Positions 6,846 through 15,308 of a stretch of 64,000 nucleotides of DNA are shown here, piece by piece. The stretch is from Agromyces tardus (GTDB lineage: Bacteria; Actinomycetota; Actinomycetes; Actinomycetales; Microbacteriaceae), in contig NZ_RHHB01000001.1 in NCBI RefSeq assembly GCF_003710805.1, forward strand, positions 186,001 through 250,000, given 5' to 3'. Positions within the stretch are counted from its first letter, which is position 1. Each line of letters starts with the position of its first letter. The position numbers were made by a program, and so were the translations under genes. Under the pieces are notes generated by a model. The model did not search any database, was not told where the DNA came from, and saw only the letters and a list, made by a program, of their open reading frames with translations.

Positions 6846-8369
6846 ATGCGACACGCAGTCTTCTTCCAGCCCGCCGGCGCGTGGGTCGGCGACGTCATCC
6901 CCTGGCAGGAGGACGGCGTCTTCCACCTGTTCTACCTGCACGAGCAGCGCCGCTCGCCGAAGCCGGGCACGCCGTGGCATCTCGTCACCACCCGCGACCT
7001 CGTGCACTTCGACGATGAAGGCCTCGCATTCGCCGCGGGGGAGGCGGACGCATCCGACTTCAACGCCTACACAGGCAGCATCGTGCGCGATTCCACCGGG
7101 GCGCACCACCTCTTCTACACCGGCCAGAACCCGCGTCGACTCGGTGACGACGGCCTTCCCCTCCAGCTGGTGATGCACGCGACGAGCACCGACGGCATGA
7201 CGACCTGGCAGCGGCACCCCGAGCACACCTTCGGCGCACCCGACGGCTACGAGTCGGCGGACTGGCGTGACCCGTTCGTCTTTCGCGACGATGAGGCCGG
7301 GCTCTGGCGCATGCTCATCGCAGCACGGCACGTCGACGGGCCGGAACGTCGCCGTGGCGTCATCGCCCAGTGCGTCTCGCGCGACCTCGCCACGTGGGAA
7401 CCGGCCGAGCCGTTCTGGGATCCCCGTCGCTACATCACGCACGAGTGCCCCGAGGTGTTCCAGTGGGGCGACTGGTGGTACCTCGTCTCGTCCGAATTCT
7501 CCGAGTCGTTCACCACGCGGTACCGGATGTCGCGAAGCCTCCACGGACCATGGCAGGTACCGACGCACGACTCGATCGACGGGCGCGCCTACTACGCGGC
7601 GAAGTCGGCCGAGCGCGATGGTCGCCGGTTCTTCTTCGGCTGGATCGCGAGCCGCGACGGCGGCCGCGACGACGGAGCCTGGCGGTGGGCCGGCACGCTC
7701 TCGGTGCTCGAGGCGAGGCAGAACGCCGATGGCACGCTCGCGTTCGGCTTCCCCGCCGAGTCCACAGGCAGCTTCACCGCTGACGAGGCCGTCGCGTTCG
7801 ACAGTGCCGACAGCGCCGAGCCGGCGCCGGTCGTCGGGGCGCCCATCCCGCTCCGCGCACCCGACGGCTATCGGGCGGTCGTGTCGCGAGACGATTTGCC
7901 TGATGCCTTCCACGCAGCGGTGACCTTCGACATCGCACCCGGCACGACCGAGTGCGGCATCCTCCTGCGTGCCAGCGCCGATGGCGACGAGGGCTACATC
8001 CTCCGCCTCGAGCCGAAGCGCGGTCGCATGGTCTTCGACCGCTGGCCGCGACCGCGCACCGGTGACGGGCAGTGGGAGGTCTCGGGCGATGTGCCGTATG
8101 TCATCGAGCTCGAGCGCTCATGCGATCTCCCGCCCGGCCGGCACACGGTCGAGCTCATCGTCGACGGCGACCTCTGCGTCGCGAACCTCGACGGCAGCGT
8201 CAGCCTCAGCACCCGGCTATACGACCGCCCGACCGGTCGGCTGGGACTGTTCGTCGGCGAAGGGGCCGCGATCGTGAACGGATGCCGCGTACGCACCCGT
8301 CGCGAGCCGGAACCCGTCGCCGACCCGGTCGGATCCGGGGCGCTCGCCGCGGCATCCGCCACGACCTGA
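6846..8369 (+). CDS. Glycoside hydrolase family 32-like enzyme with divergent nucleophile motif
   Basis: A 507-residue protein with the GH32 five-bladed propeller followed by a C-terminal beta-sandwich. The nucleophile motif is WVGDVIP (Asp16) instead of the usual WMNDPNG; the RDP motif is at 141-143 (Asp142, transition-state stabiliser) and the acid/base lies in HECPEVF (Glu200). So all three catalytic acids are kept. There is no signal peptide, so it acts inside the cell on imported fructo-oligosaccharides or a related fructoside. It is the first gene of the operon, 17 bases after the third operator. The altered motif 1 suggests a non-standard specificity, for example a fructosyltransferase or anhydride-forming enzyme; this is inference. 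Confidence 0.85.
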   Translation: MRHAVFFQPAGAWVGDVIPWQEDGVFHLFYLHEQRRSPKPGTPWHLVTTRDLVHFDDEGLAFAAGEADASDFNAYTGSIVRDSTGAHHLFYTGQNPRRLGDDGLPLQLVMHATSTDGMTTWQRHPEHTFGAPDGYESADWRDPFVFRDDEAGLWRMLIAARHVDGPERRRGVIAQCVSRDLATWEPAEPFWDPRRYITHECPEVFQWGDWWYLVSSEFSESFTTRYRMSRSLHGPWQVPTHDSIDGRAYYAAKSAERDGRRFFFGWIASRDGGRDDGAWRWAGTLSVLEARQNADGTLAFGFPAESTGSFTADEAVAFDSADSAEPAPVVGAPIPLRAPDGYRAVVSRDDLPDAFHAAVTFDIAPGTTECGILLRASADGDEGYILRLEPKRGRMVFDRWPRPRTGDGQWEVSGDVPYVIELERSCDLPPGRHTVELIVDGDLCVANLDGSVSLSTRLYDRPTGRLGLFVGEGAAIVNGCRVRTRREPEPVADPVGSGALAAASATT

Positions 8370-8437
8370 ACACCGCACCACCAGACAACTGAACACATTT
8401 CCCCTCACACCCGCTTCAATCAATGGAGATGAACGAC

Positions 8438-9787
8438 ATGACGCACACCCGAATCAGGGCCGCGGTGGTGGCCGCCGCAGCCGCGGTCGCACTCGTGCTC
8501 AGCGGCTGCGCCGGCGGCGGCAGCGCCGGCACCGATCCCGGCGACGTCGACCCCGCAGGCGAGATCACCCCACGCGAGATCTCGTGGCTGCTCTCGCGGC
8601 CGGCCGACGGCGGCGTGATCACCGCCATGCAGCAGATCGCGGACGAGTACGCCGCCGACCACCCGGGGTTCTCACTGAACCTCATCACCACGCCCGACCG
8701 GCCCTCGTACATCCAGAAGTACGAGACGCTCGCCGCGGCGAACAAGCTGCCCGAGCTGTTCGACACCGACGCGACGCCGTTCGCGAGGAAGCTCGCCGAC
8801 CAGGGCCGCATGATCGACGCCGAGAAGCTCCTGAAGAGCCTCGACCTGTACGACGACTACCGCCCCGCGGCGCTGAACTACCAGCGGTTCGACGACGGCT
8901 CGCTGTACATGATCCCGTTCGAGTTCCAGCTGGAGTTCTTCTGGTACAACACGGCGCTCTTCGAGCAGGCGGGCGTGCAGGTGCCCGAGTCGCTCGACGA
9001 CTTCCCGGCGATGTGCACGGCGCTGCGCGCGGCGGGCGTCACTCCGATCGCCCTCGACGGCCAGGACCAGTGGCCGCTCGAGCGGTACATGGCGTACCAC
9101 CCGTTCCGCACCGCGGGGCCCGAGTACGTGCAGGAGCTCAAGAAGGGCGACGCGAAGTTCGCCGATCCCGACGGCCAAGCGGCCGTGGACTGGCTCCACT
9201 CGCTCGGCGAGGCGGGATGCTTCGCGCAGGGCTTCTCGTCGACCGGGTACGCCGATGCGCAGGCGCTCTTCACGTCGGGCAAGGCCGCCGTGTACAACAT
9301 CGGCACGTGGGAGCTCGGGAACCTCGCCACCGAGAACCTCGACCCGGCGGTGCGCGACGACATCGACTACTTCACGTTGCCGCTCACGCCAGACGCTGTG
9401 ACCGCGGCGAACGAGTACGTCACGCCCTCGGGAATCGGCATGGCCGTGAACGCGAAGACCTTCGACCCGCTCGTGCGCGACTTCCTCGCGTTCGCCCTGA
9501 AGCGGTACCCGGAGGTGTACGCCGCCACCGGTGCGCTCTCGCCGACCTCGAACGTCGAGACCACCATCCCCGACAACGCGACCCCGCTGTACGAGCGTGC
9601 CGTCGAGCAGGCGAACGACGTCGGCGAGCAGATCGCGATGCCCTGGGACACCCAGCTCGACCCGACCTCGAACACCCGGTTGCAGCAGGAACTGACCCTG
9701 CTCGTGCAGGGTGAGAGCACGCCCGACGAGTTCATCGACACGATGGACTCCACGATCGCCCAGAACGGCCCGGCCGCGTTCGAGTGA
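8438..9787 (+). CDS. Sugar ABC transporter substrate-binding lipoprotein
   Basis: A 449-residue family 1 extracellular solute-binding protein. A lipoprotein signal peptide (IRAAVVAAAAAVALVLSGC) ends at the lipobox LSGC, so it is anchored outside the membrane. The body shows typical features such as EYAADHPGFSLNLITTPDRPSYIQKYETLAA and an FFWYNTALFEQAGV hinge segment. The start at 8438 is preferred to 8423 because a TGGAG sequence lies nine bases before it. It is followed by two permeases and sits between two GH32 genes, pointing to capture of fructans or fructo-oligosaccharides. Confidence 0.92.
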   Translation: MTHTRIRAAVVAAAAAVALVLSGCAGGGSAGTDPGDVDPAGEITPREISWLLSRPADGGVITAMQQIADEYAADHPGFSLNLITTPDRPSYIQKYETLAAANKLPELFDTDATPFARKLADQGRMIDAEKLLKSLDLYDDYRPAALNYQRFDDGSLYMIPFEFQLEFFWYNTALFEQAGVQVPESLDDFPAMCTALRAAGVTPIALDGQDQWPLERYMAYHPFRTAGPEYVQELKKGDAKFADPDGQAAVDWLHSLGEAGCFAQGFSSTGYADAQALFTSGKAAVYNIGTWELGNLATENLDPAVRDDIDYFTLPLTPDAVTAANEYVTPSGIGMAVNAKTFDPLVRDFLAFALKRYPEVYAATGALSPTSNVETTIPDNATPLYERAVEQANDVGEQIAMPWDTQLDPTSNTRLQQELTLLVQGESTPDEFIDTMDSTIAQNGPAAFE

Positions 9788-9796
9788 TGCCGAGGT

Positions 9797-9821
9797 GGCG
9801 GGGGCCCCGACTGCCCCCGCC
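9797..9821 (+). promoter_or_regulatory. Intercistronic hairpin after the binding-protein gene
   Basis: GGCGGGGGC (9797-9805) and GCCCCCGCC (9813-9821) form a perfect 9-bp stem with a 7-base loop, 9 bases after the stop codon and 36 bases before the first permease start. There is no T-tract. Hairpins here in other sugar operons raise binding-protein mRNA stability or reduce read-through, which fits the usual excess of binding protein over permease. Confidence 0.5.
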
Positions 9822-9857
9822 GCCGCCCCGGCCCGCTTCCCCATCCGAGAGAGGCCC

Positions 9858-10754
9858 ATGATGAGCAGCACCATGCTCCCCAACCGCTCGAAGACCTCGG
9901 TCCTCGTCTTCCTCCTCCCGCCGCTCCTGCTGTACGGGATCGCCGTGCTCTTCCCGATCGTGCAGTCGCTGTTCCTCAGCTTCTTCAGCTGGGACGGCAT
10001 CACCGACCTGCGGTTCGTCGGGTTCGACAACTACGCGCGCATGTTCGTCGGCGACGACGTCTTCTGGACCGCGTTCTCCAATTCGCTCGGCTACCTCGTC
10101 ATCTGCCTCGTGCTGCAACTCGGCGGCGCGCTCGTCGTCGCGAGCCTGCTGATCTCGCTGCGCCGCGGCCGCGAGCTCGTGAAGACGCTCTACCTGCTGC
10201 CGGCGGTGATCTCGACCGTGGCGATCGCGTTCCTCTTCCAGCGCATCTACTCGCTGGAACCGACCGGACTGCTGAACCAGCTGCTGCAGTGGGTCGGGCT
10301 GGGGGAGCTGCAGCAGGCGTGGCTCTCGAACGTCGACACGGTGCTCGCCGCCGTGTCCATCCCCGAGGGCTGGCGCTTCACGGGGCTCTACATGCTGATC
10401 ATCTACGCCGCGCTGCTCGCGGTTCCCCAGGAGCTCGAGGAGGCGGCTCGGCTCGACGGCGCGAACTGGTGGCAGGTCTTCACGAAGATCCGCTTCCCAT
10501 ACATCCGTCCCGTCTGGATCACGACCACGATCATCGCCGCCACGTACGCGCTGCGCGGATTCGACATCCCGTACCTGCTCACGAACGGCGGGCCCGGTCA
10601 GGCATCCGAACTGCTCACCACCTACATGTACAAGACCGCCTTCACGCACACCGACTACGGCTACGCCAGCACCATCTCGGTGTTCATCGTCGTCGAGTGC
10701 CTCATCGCGGTCGGGCTCATCATCCTGCTGCTCCGACGGAAGGCCGACGCATGA
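9858..10754 (+). CDS. Sugar ABC transporter permease (MalF-type)
   Basis: A 298-residue inner-membrane protein with six predicted helices, starting with VLVFLLPPLLLYGIAVLFPIVQSLFLS. The EAA loop reads EEAARLDGANWWQVFTKIRFPYIRPVW, the contact site for a transport ATPase. The first of two adjacent ATGs (9858, 9861) is used. It overlaps the next permease by four bases (ATGA). No ATP-binding subunit is encoded in this operon, so a shared MsiK-like ATPase elsewhere in the genome probably energises it; that is established for many actinobacterial sugar importers. Confidence 0.93.
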   Translation: MMSSTMLPNRSKTSVLVFLLPPLLLYGIAVLFPIVQSLFLSFFSWDGITDLRFVGFDNYARMFVGDDVFWTAFSNSLGYLVICLVLQLGGALVVASLLISLRRGRELVKTLYLLPAVISTVAIAFLFQRIYSLEPTGLLNQLLQWVGLGELQQAWLSNVDTVLAAVSIPEGWRFTGLYMLIIYAALLAVPQELEEAARLDGANWWQVFTKIRFPYIRPVWITTTIIAATYALRGFDIPYLLTNGGPGQASELLTTYMYKTAFTHTDYGYASTISVFIVVECLIAVGLIILLLRRKADA

Positions 10755-11665
10755 CCACCCACACGGCCATCGCCCCACCCTCGACGACGATGACGACGCC
10801 GGTCGAGCGCGATCGGATGCCGCAGCGCCGCCGGCGCCGCCTCGACCTGCATCGCACGCTCGCGAGCGTCATCGTCACGCTCATCGTGATCGTGCAGGTG
10901 TACCCGCTCGCGTGGCTCTTCCTCACGAGCCTGCGCACGGAGCAGGACTTCGCGAGCGGCAACCCGTTCGCACTGCCGACCGAGCTCACGCTCGACAACT
11001 ACGCTCGGGCCTTCGCGACCGGGAACCTCGGACTGAACATCGTCAACAGCCTCGTCGTGACGCTCGGGGCGAACCTGTTCATCGTGCTGCTCGGCATGAT
11101 GGCCGCCTACGCGATCCAGGTGCTCGGGTTCCGCCTCAGCCGTGTGGTGCGTGCGTTGTTCCTGATCGGCATCATCGTGCCGGTGCAGATCGCCCTCGTG
11201 CCGCTGTTCATCGACTACTCGTCGGTGAACCTGCTCGACACGTACCTGTCGATGATCATCCCGCTGGCCGGATTCGCGCTGCCGATGTCGGTCTACCTGT
11301 TCTCGTCGTTCTACGAGTACATCCCGCGGGAGACGTACGAGGCGGCGTCCATCGACGGCGCCGGTCCGTACCGCATCTTCGGGCAGATCACGTTCCCGCT
11401 CTCGGTGAACACGATCGTGACGATCGTGCTCGTGAACAGCATCTTCATCTGGAACGACTTCATCTTCGCCAACACCTTCGTGCTGTCGGATGAACTGAAG
11501 ACCATCCCGCTCGGCCTGCAGAACTACATCGGCGCGATGGGCAACGTGGACTGGACCGCGACGTTCGCAGCCGTGTGCATCACGATCACGCCGTTGCTGC
11601 TCGTCTTTCTCGTGCTGAACAAGGCGATGATCTACGGTCTGGAGAGCGGAGCCACGAAGGGATGA
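10751..11665 (+). CDS. Sugar ABC transporter permease (MalG-type)
   Basis: A 304-residue six-helix permease. A Thr/Arg-rich cytosolic N-terminus (to about residue 37) precedes the first helix LASVIVTLIVIVQVYPLAWLFL. The EAA motif reads YEAASIDGAGPYRIFGQITFPLS. It forms the translocation pore together with the upstream permease. Its start overlaps that gene's stop by four bases and its own stop overlaps a possible LacI start, so translation of the whole transporter-repressor block is probably coupled. Confidence 0.93.
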   Translation: MTTHTAIAPPSTTMTTPVERDRMPQRRRRRLDLHRTLASVIVTLIVIVQVYPLAWLFLTSLRTEQDFASGNPFALPTELTLDNYARAFATGNLGLNIVNSLVVTLGANLFIVLLGMMAAYAIQVLGFRLSRVVRALFLIGIIVPVQIALVPLFIDYSSVNLLDTYLSMIIPLAGFALPMSVYLFSSFYEYIPRETYEAASIDGAGPYRIFGQITFPLSVNTIVTIVLVNSIFIWNDFIFANTFVLSDELKTIPLGLQNYIGAMGNVDWTATFAAVCITITPLLLVFLVLNKAMIYGLESGATKG

Positions 11666-11667
11666 CG

Positions 11668-12681
11668 ATGAGCGAGCAGGGTCGATCGTCGCATCCGGTG
11701 ACGATGCGTGAGGTCGCGCAGGCTGCGGGGGTGTCGGTGGCCACGGTCTCGCACGTCGTGAACGACAACCCGAACGCCCGCATCGGCGATGCCGCGCGTG
11801 AGCGGGTGCGGAAGGCGATCGAGGAACTCGGCTACCGACCCAATGCCCTCGCGAAGAACCTCGTGAGCGGCCACTCGAAGTTCATCGGCCTGGTGGCCGA
11901 CGCGATCGCGACCACGCCGTTCGCGGGCCAGATCATCCACGGCGCGCAGGACGAAGCCTGGCGACAGGGGTACGTGCTGCTCGTCGCCAACACGGAGGGC
12001 GACCGGGAGGTCGAGGACGAGGCGATCGGAATGATGCTCGAGCACAAGGTGCGCGGCATCCTCTACTCCACCTGGTACCACCGGGCGGCGGAGATCCCTC
12101 CGGCCCTGCTCGAGACGGACGTGGTGCTCGTCGACTGCTACTCCGAGGCGGGCGAGGCGCCGGCGGTCGTGCCCGACGAGGTGCAGGGCGGCCGCGCCGC
12201 GACCGAGCTGCTCGTCGAGGCCGGCCATCGACGGATCGCGATCATCAACACGACCACGCCGTCGCCCGCCCATGAGGGACGGCTGCGCGGCTACCGCGAG
12301 GCGCTCGAGCACGCGGGCATCGCGTTCGATCCCGCGCTGGTCTTCGACGCGCGTCCCGAGCAGGAGGGCGGATTCGACGCGGTCGGCGCGGTCCTCGACG
12401 CCGGGGCGACCGCGGTGTTCTGCCACAACGACCGGGTGGCGATGGGACTCTACGACGGGCTGCGGGAGCGCGGCCTGTCGATCCCGGCGGATGTCGCGGT
12501 CGTCGGCTTCGACAACCAGGAGGTCATCGCCGCGCACCTCCGGCCGCCGCTCACCACCGTCGCACTGCCGCACTACGAACTCGGCGCCGCCGGTGTGCGG
12601 ATGCTGCTCGGCATCGACGCCGTGCCCGACGGCGGACGCCTCGAGGTGGCGTGCCCGCCGGTGCTCCGCGACTCGATCTGA
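11668..12681 (+). CDS. LacI-family repressor of the fructan operon
   Basis: A 337-residue regulator. The N-terminal HTH reads VTMREVAQAAGVSVATVSHVVNDNP, with the hinge helix region RPNALAKNLVSGHSK; the rest is a periplasmic-binding-like sensor domain ending in AVVGFDNQEVIAAHLRPPLTTV. The start at 11668 leaves six bases after GAAGGG; an ATG at 11662 that overlaps the permease stop is the alternative. Being inside the operon it controls, it would be negatively autoregulated through the three operators at 6746-6828. The likely inducer is an imported fructoside or its product. Confidence 0.92.
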   Translation: MSEQGRSSHPVTMREVAQAAGVSVATVSHVVNDNPNARIGDAARERVRKAIEELGYRPNALAKNLVSGHSKFIGLVADAIATTPFAGQIIHGAQDEAWRQGYVLLVANTEGDREVEDEAIGMMLEHKVRGILYSTWYHRAAEIPPALLETDVVLVDCYSEAGEAPAVVPDEVQGGRAATELLVEAGHRRIAIINTTTPSPAHEGRLRGYREALEHAGIAFDPALVFDARPEQEGGFDAVGAVLDAGATAVFCHNDRVAMGLYDGLRERGLSIPADVAVVGFDNQEVIAAHLRPPLTTVALPHYELGAAGVRMLLGIDAVPDGGRLEVACPPVLRDSI

Positions 12682-14192
12682 TGACGATGACAGACCACGA
12701 GGCGTCGATCGCCGACGGCGTGTCCCTCGATCCGTACCGGCCGGCGTTCCATTTCACGCCCGCCGAGAACTGGATGAACGACCCCAACGGACTCGTGTGG
12801 ATCGACGATCGCTACCACCTGTTCTTCCAGTACAACCCCGAGGGGGCCGACTGGGGCAACATGAGCTGGGGTCACGCGACGAGCCCCGACCTGCTGACCT
12901 GGACGGAGCATCCGGTCGCGCTGCCGTACCGCGACGACGAGCAGGTCTTCTCGGGTTCGGTCGTCGTCGACCACGCGAACACCTCGGGGTTCGGCGATGG
13001 GGTGATCCCGCCCCTCATGGCGATGTACACGAGCGTGTACCCCGACGGTCGGCAGGCGCAGTCGCTCGCGGTCAGCGTGGACTCGGGAACCACGTGGCAT
13101 CCGTTCGCCGGCAACCCGGTGCTCGACCGCGGGTCGCACGCGTTCCGCGACCCGAAGGTCATCCGAGCGGCGGACCGCGATGGACGCGAGCGCTGGGTCA
13201 TGGTCGCAGTGGAGGCCGAGCGGCGTGAGGTGCTCGTCTTCAGCTCGGACGACCTGCGCGAGTGGCGGCACGAGTCGACCGTCGGGGCGTTCGGCCCCGG
13301 GGGAGTGGTGTGGGAGTGCCCCGATCTCTTCCCGCTCGACGTCGACGACGACCCGCTGCGTCAACGGTGGGTGCTGCTCCTCAGCATCAATCCGGTCGGT
13401 GCGGATGCCGATCCGGATGGCTCGTCCATGGCGTATCTCGTGGGGGATTTCGACGGGCATCGGTTCACGCCCGACGAATCCCCCGGGTGGCAGCGACTCG
13501 ATCACGGCCGGGACTTCTACGCCGGCGTCACGTTCGACAACGCCCCAGACGGCCGGCGCATCATGCTGGGCTGGATGAACAACTGGCGGTACGCGGCCGA
13601 CATCCCCACGGCGCCGTGGCGCGGCGCCATGTCGCTGCCGCGGGAGCTCGCGCTCCGGACGATCGACGGACGGGTGCGGCTCGTCCAGTCGCTGCCGCGC
13701 GAGCTCGCTGCGATCGATCCGGCAGCGGGCGAGACACTGCTCGACGGCGTCGACCTCGACGGCGTTCGTCGACTTCCGATCGGCTGCAATGTGCTGCTCG
13801 ACGTCGAGTGGGAGCCGCGAGGCGCGAGGCGGATCGGCATGGACCTGCTCGTCGGCGACGGCACCGCGACGCGACTCTCGTACGACGTGGAGAGCGGCCG
13901 CCTCTCGCTCGATCGGTCGAACTCGGGCCACGTCGACGTGCATCCCGACTTCCCCTCGTCGAGTCGTGCGCTGGTCCCGCTGCGCGAGGGACGGCTGCGG
14001 GTCCAGCTGGCGGTCGACGGATGCCTCGTGGAGGTGTTCGCCGACGACGGCGCCGTGACCGTGTCCGACCAGGCGTTCGCGGATGCGGACGCGGTCGGCG
14101 GTGCGGTGTTCGCGGACGGCCCGTCGACGGTGTGGGTTCGCCGCCGGACTGCGCTCGCTGCCCGCGACGACCCTGACGTGCGACGCGGGTGA
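12681..14192 (+). CDS. Canonical glycoside hydrolase family 32 (fructosidase/levanase type)
   Basis: A 503-residue enzyme with all standard GH32 motifs: WMNDPNG at 31-37 (nucleophile Asp34), FRDPKV with Asp157, and VWECPDLF with acid/base Glu212. The propeller is followed by a beta-sandwich with the usual EVFADDGAVTVSDQAF ending. It lacks a signal peptide, so it cleaves fructofuranosyl bonds of sucrose, inulin- or levan-type oligosaccharides after import. The ATG overlaps the LacI stop by one base (TGATG), making it the last gene of the operon. It is far from the upstream GH32 in motif 1, so the two enzymes likely have different jobs. Confidence 0.94.
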   Translation: MTMTDHEASIADGVSLDPYRPAFHFTPAENWMNDPNGLVWIDDRYHLFFQYNPEGADWGNMSWGHATSPDLLTWTEHPVALPYRDDEQVFSGSVVVDHANTSGFGDGVIPPLMAMYTSVYPDGRQAQSLAVSVDSGTTWHPFAGNPVLDRGSHAFRDPKVIRAADRDGRERWVMVAVEAERREVLVFSSDDLREWRHESTVGAFGPGGVVWECPDLFPLDVDDDPLRQRWVLLLSINPVGADADPDGSSMAYLVGDFDGHRFTPDESPGWQRLDHGRDFYAGVTFDNAPDGRRIMLGWMNNWRYAADIPTAPWRGAMSLPRELALRTIDGRVRLVQSLPRELAAIDPAAGETLLDGVDLDGVRRLPIGCNVLLDVEWEPRGARRIGMDLLVGDGTATRLSYDVESGRLSLDRSNSGHVDVHPDFPSSSRALVPLREGRLRVQLAVDGCLVEVFADDGAVTVSDQAFADADAVGGAVFADGPSTVWVRRRTALAARDDPDVRRG

Positions 14193-14214
14193 GGGGAAGC
14201 CCGCGATGGGCGCC

Positions 14215-14280
14215 GGATCATGCCGCGTCGGTTCAGGGATCATGCCGCGTCGGTTCAGGGATCATGCCGGGTCGGTTCCG
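14215..14280. repeat. Three tandem copies of a 22-bp unit
   Basis: The unit begins GGATCATGCCGCGTCGGTTC and recurs at 14215, 14237 and 14259; copies 1 and 2 are identical and copy 3 differs at a few bases. The third copy contains the TGA stop and the last codons of the minus-strand gene at 14262-15173. The array may be a duplicated gene end. Confidence 0.85.
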
Positions 14281-15173
14281 TCGATGCCGCCGCCGGCGGC
14301 CTCACCGCCGAGCAGCAGCGGCAACAGCTGGATGCCGATCGCGCTCGCGACGTACCGGTTGCGTCGGTCGCTCGTGAGCGAGGCGACCCAGTCGAATCGG
14401 CCCAGGTCCACCGGGCTCAGGAACGCGCCGTCGCGCGCGTGCACCCCGTACTGCACGCGGAAGCCGTCGTAGTAGGCGGCCTCGATCGGCTCGCGCACCA
14501 CCTCCACGTCGGGAAAGGCTTCCGCGATCGCCGCGACGGTGCGGTCGCCGAGCACCCGGCGCGCCTCGTCCGACGACACGGTGGCGCGCGGCGCGGCGAA
14601 TCGCACACCGTGCCGCTCCGCCGCGAGCTCGAGCTGGCGGCGGTACACGGCGAGATGCGCGACCACCGCCTCGACCTCGAACGCGTCCTCGGGCCGCGCC
14701 CGACCGGCGTCGGCGAGTGCGAACATGCGGAAGTGGCGGGTCCGGCCCCGGCCTGGAGGCGCCGCCTGCATCCGCAGCACCTGGTGCACCGTGCAGAGGC
14801 GCACCGCACCGAGCGGCGCCTCGCGCAGGCGGCGCGCCGCTTCGAGTGCGAGCACGTTGGTGGGGTCGGAGACGACCTCGCTCGGGCGGATGGTGGAGAG
14901 CGTGCGGTCCTGAGAGGTCGGAGCGACCACCGAGGCGGCGCCGAGCGGCGCCACTGGCGACAGCAGGAGCGCGTCGTAGCCGGGGGCGGCCTCGAGCGCG
15001 AGTGCGTCGAACGCGAGCGCCGTGCGCAGGTCGAGCGGCGATGGCTCCACCGTCGAGTCGTCGCGCCACTGCGCGAGCAGGTCGGCGGGCCGTCGCCGAG
15101 CCGCCCGCTCGCGGGCCTCGTCGAGCAGCTCCCCGCGCCGGTCGTGCGCCGATCCGTGGTCGTCGATCGCCAT
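14262..15173 (-). CDS. Conserved-looking protein of unknown function, possibly class II aminoacyl-tRNA-synthetase-like
   Basis: A 303-residue soluble protein starting MAIDDHGSAHDRRGELLDEARERAARR. I do not recognise a named family with certainty. The middle (DALLLSPVAPLGAASVVAPTSQDRTLS, then VLRMQ...GRTRHFRMFALADAG) and the end (FDWVASLTSDRRNRYVASAIGIQLL) recall motif 2 and motif 3 regions of class II aminoacyl-tRNA synthetase folds, as in HisZ-like paralogues without an anticodon domain. That resemblance is weak and is inference. The start at 15173 was chosen because upstream codons look non-coding. It follows the NmrA-like gene on the same strand after a 135-base gap. Confidence 0.6.
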   Translation of the reverse strand: MAIDDHGSAHDRRGELLDEARERAARRRPADLLAQWRDDSTVEPSPLDLRTALAFDALALEAAPGYDALLLSPVAPLGAASVVAPTSQDRTLSTIRPSEVVSDPTNVLALEAARRLREAPLGAVRLCTVHQVLRMQAAPPGRGRTRHFRMFALADAGRARPEDAFEVEAVVAHLAVYRRQLELAAERHGVRFAAPRATVSSDEARRVLGDRTVAAIAEAFPDVEVVREPIEAAYYDGFRVQYGVHARDGAFLSPVDLGRFDWVASLTSDRRNRYVASAIGIQLLPLLLGGEAAGGGIDGTDPA

Positions 15174-15308
15174 CCCCCCATCGTGGGCCGCCCGCCTCGG
15201 GCACGCCAGCGCGGCGCGCTGTTCGCGCTCGAGGCCAGCGCGACCGACGTGCTCGTGCGAGACGGTGCACGATGGCAGTCGCACGCACGGCACGTCGGTC
15301 CCTGACGG

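Noticed and set aside
14215-14280. Possible short CRISPR-like array
   Set aside because: The units are directly adjacent with no spacers, only three copies, and no cas genes in the window.
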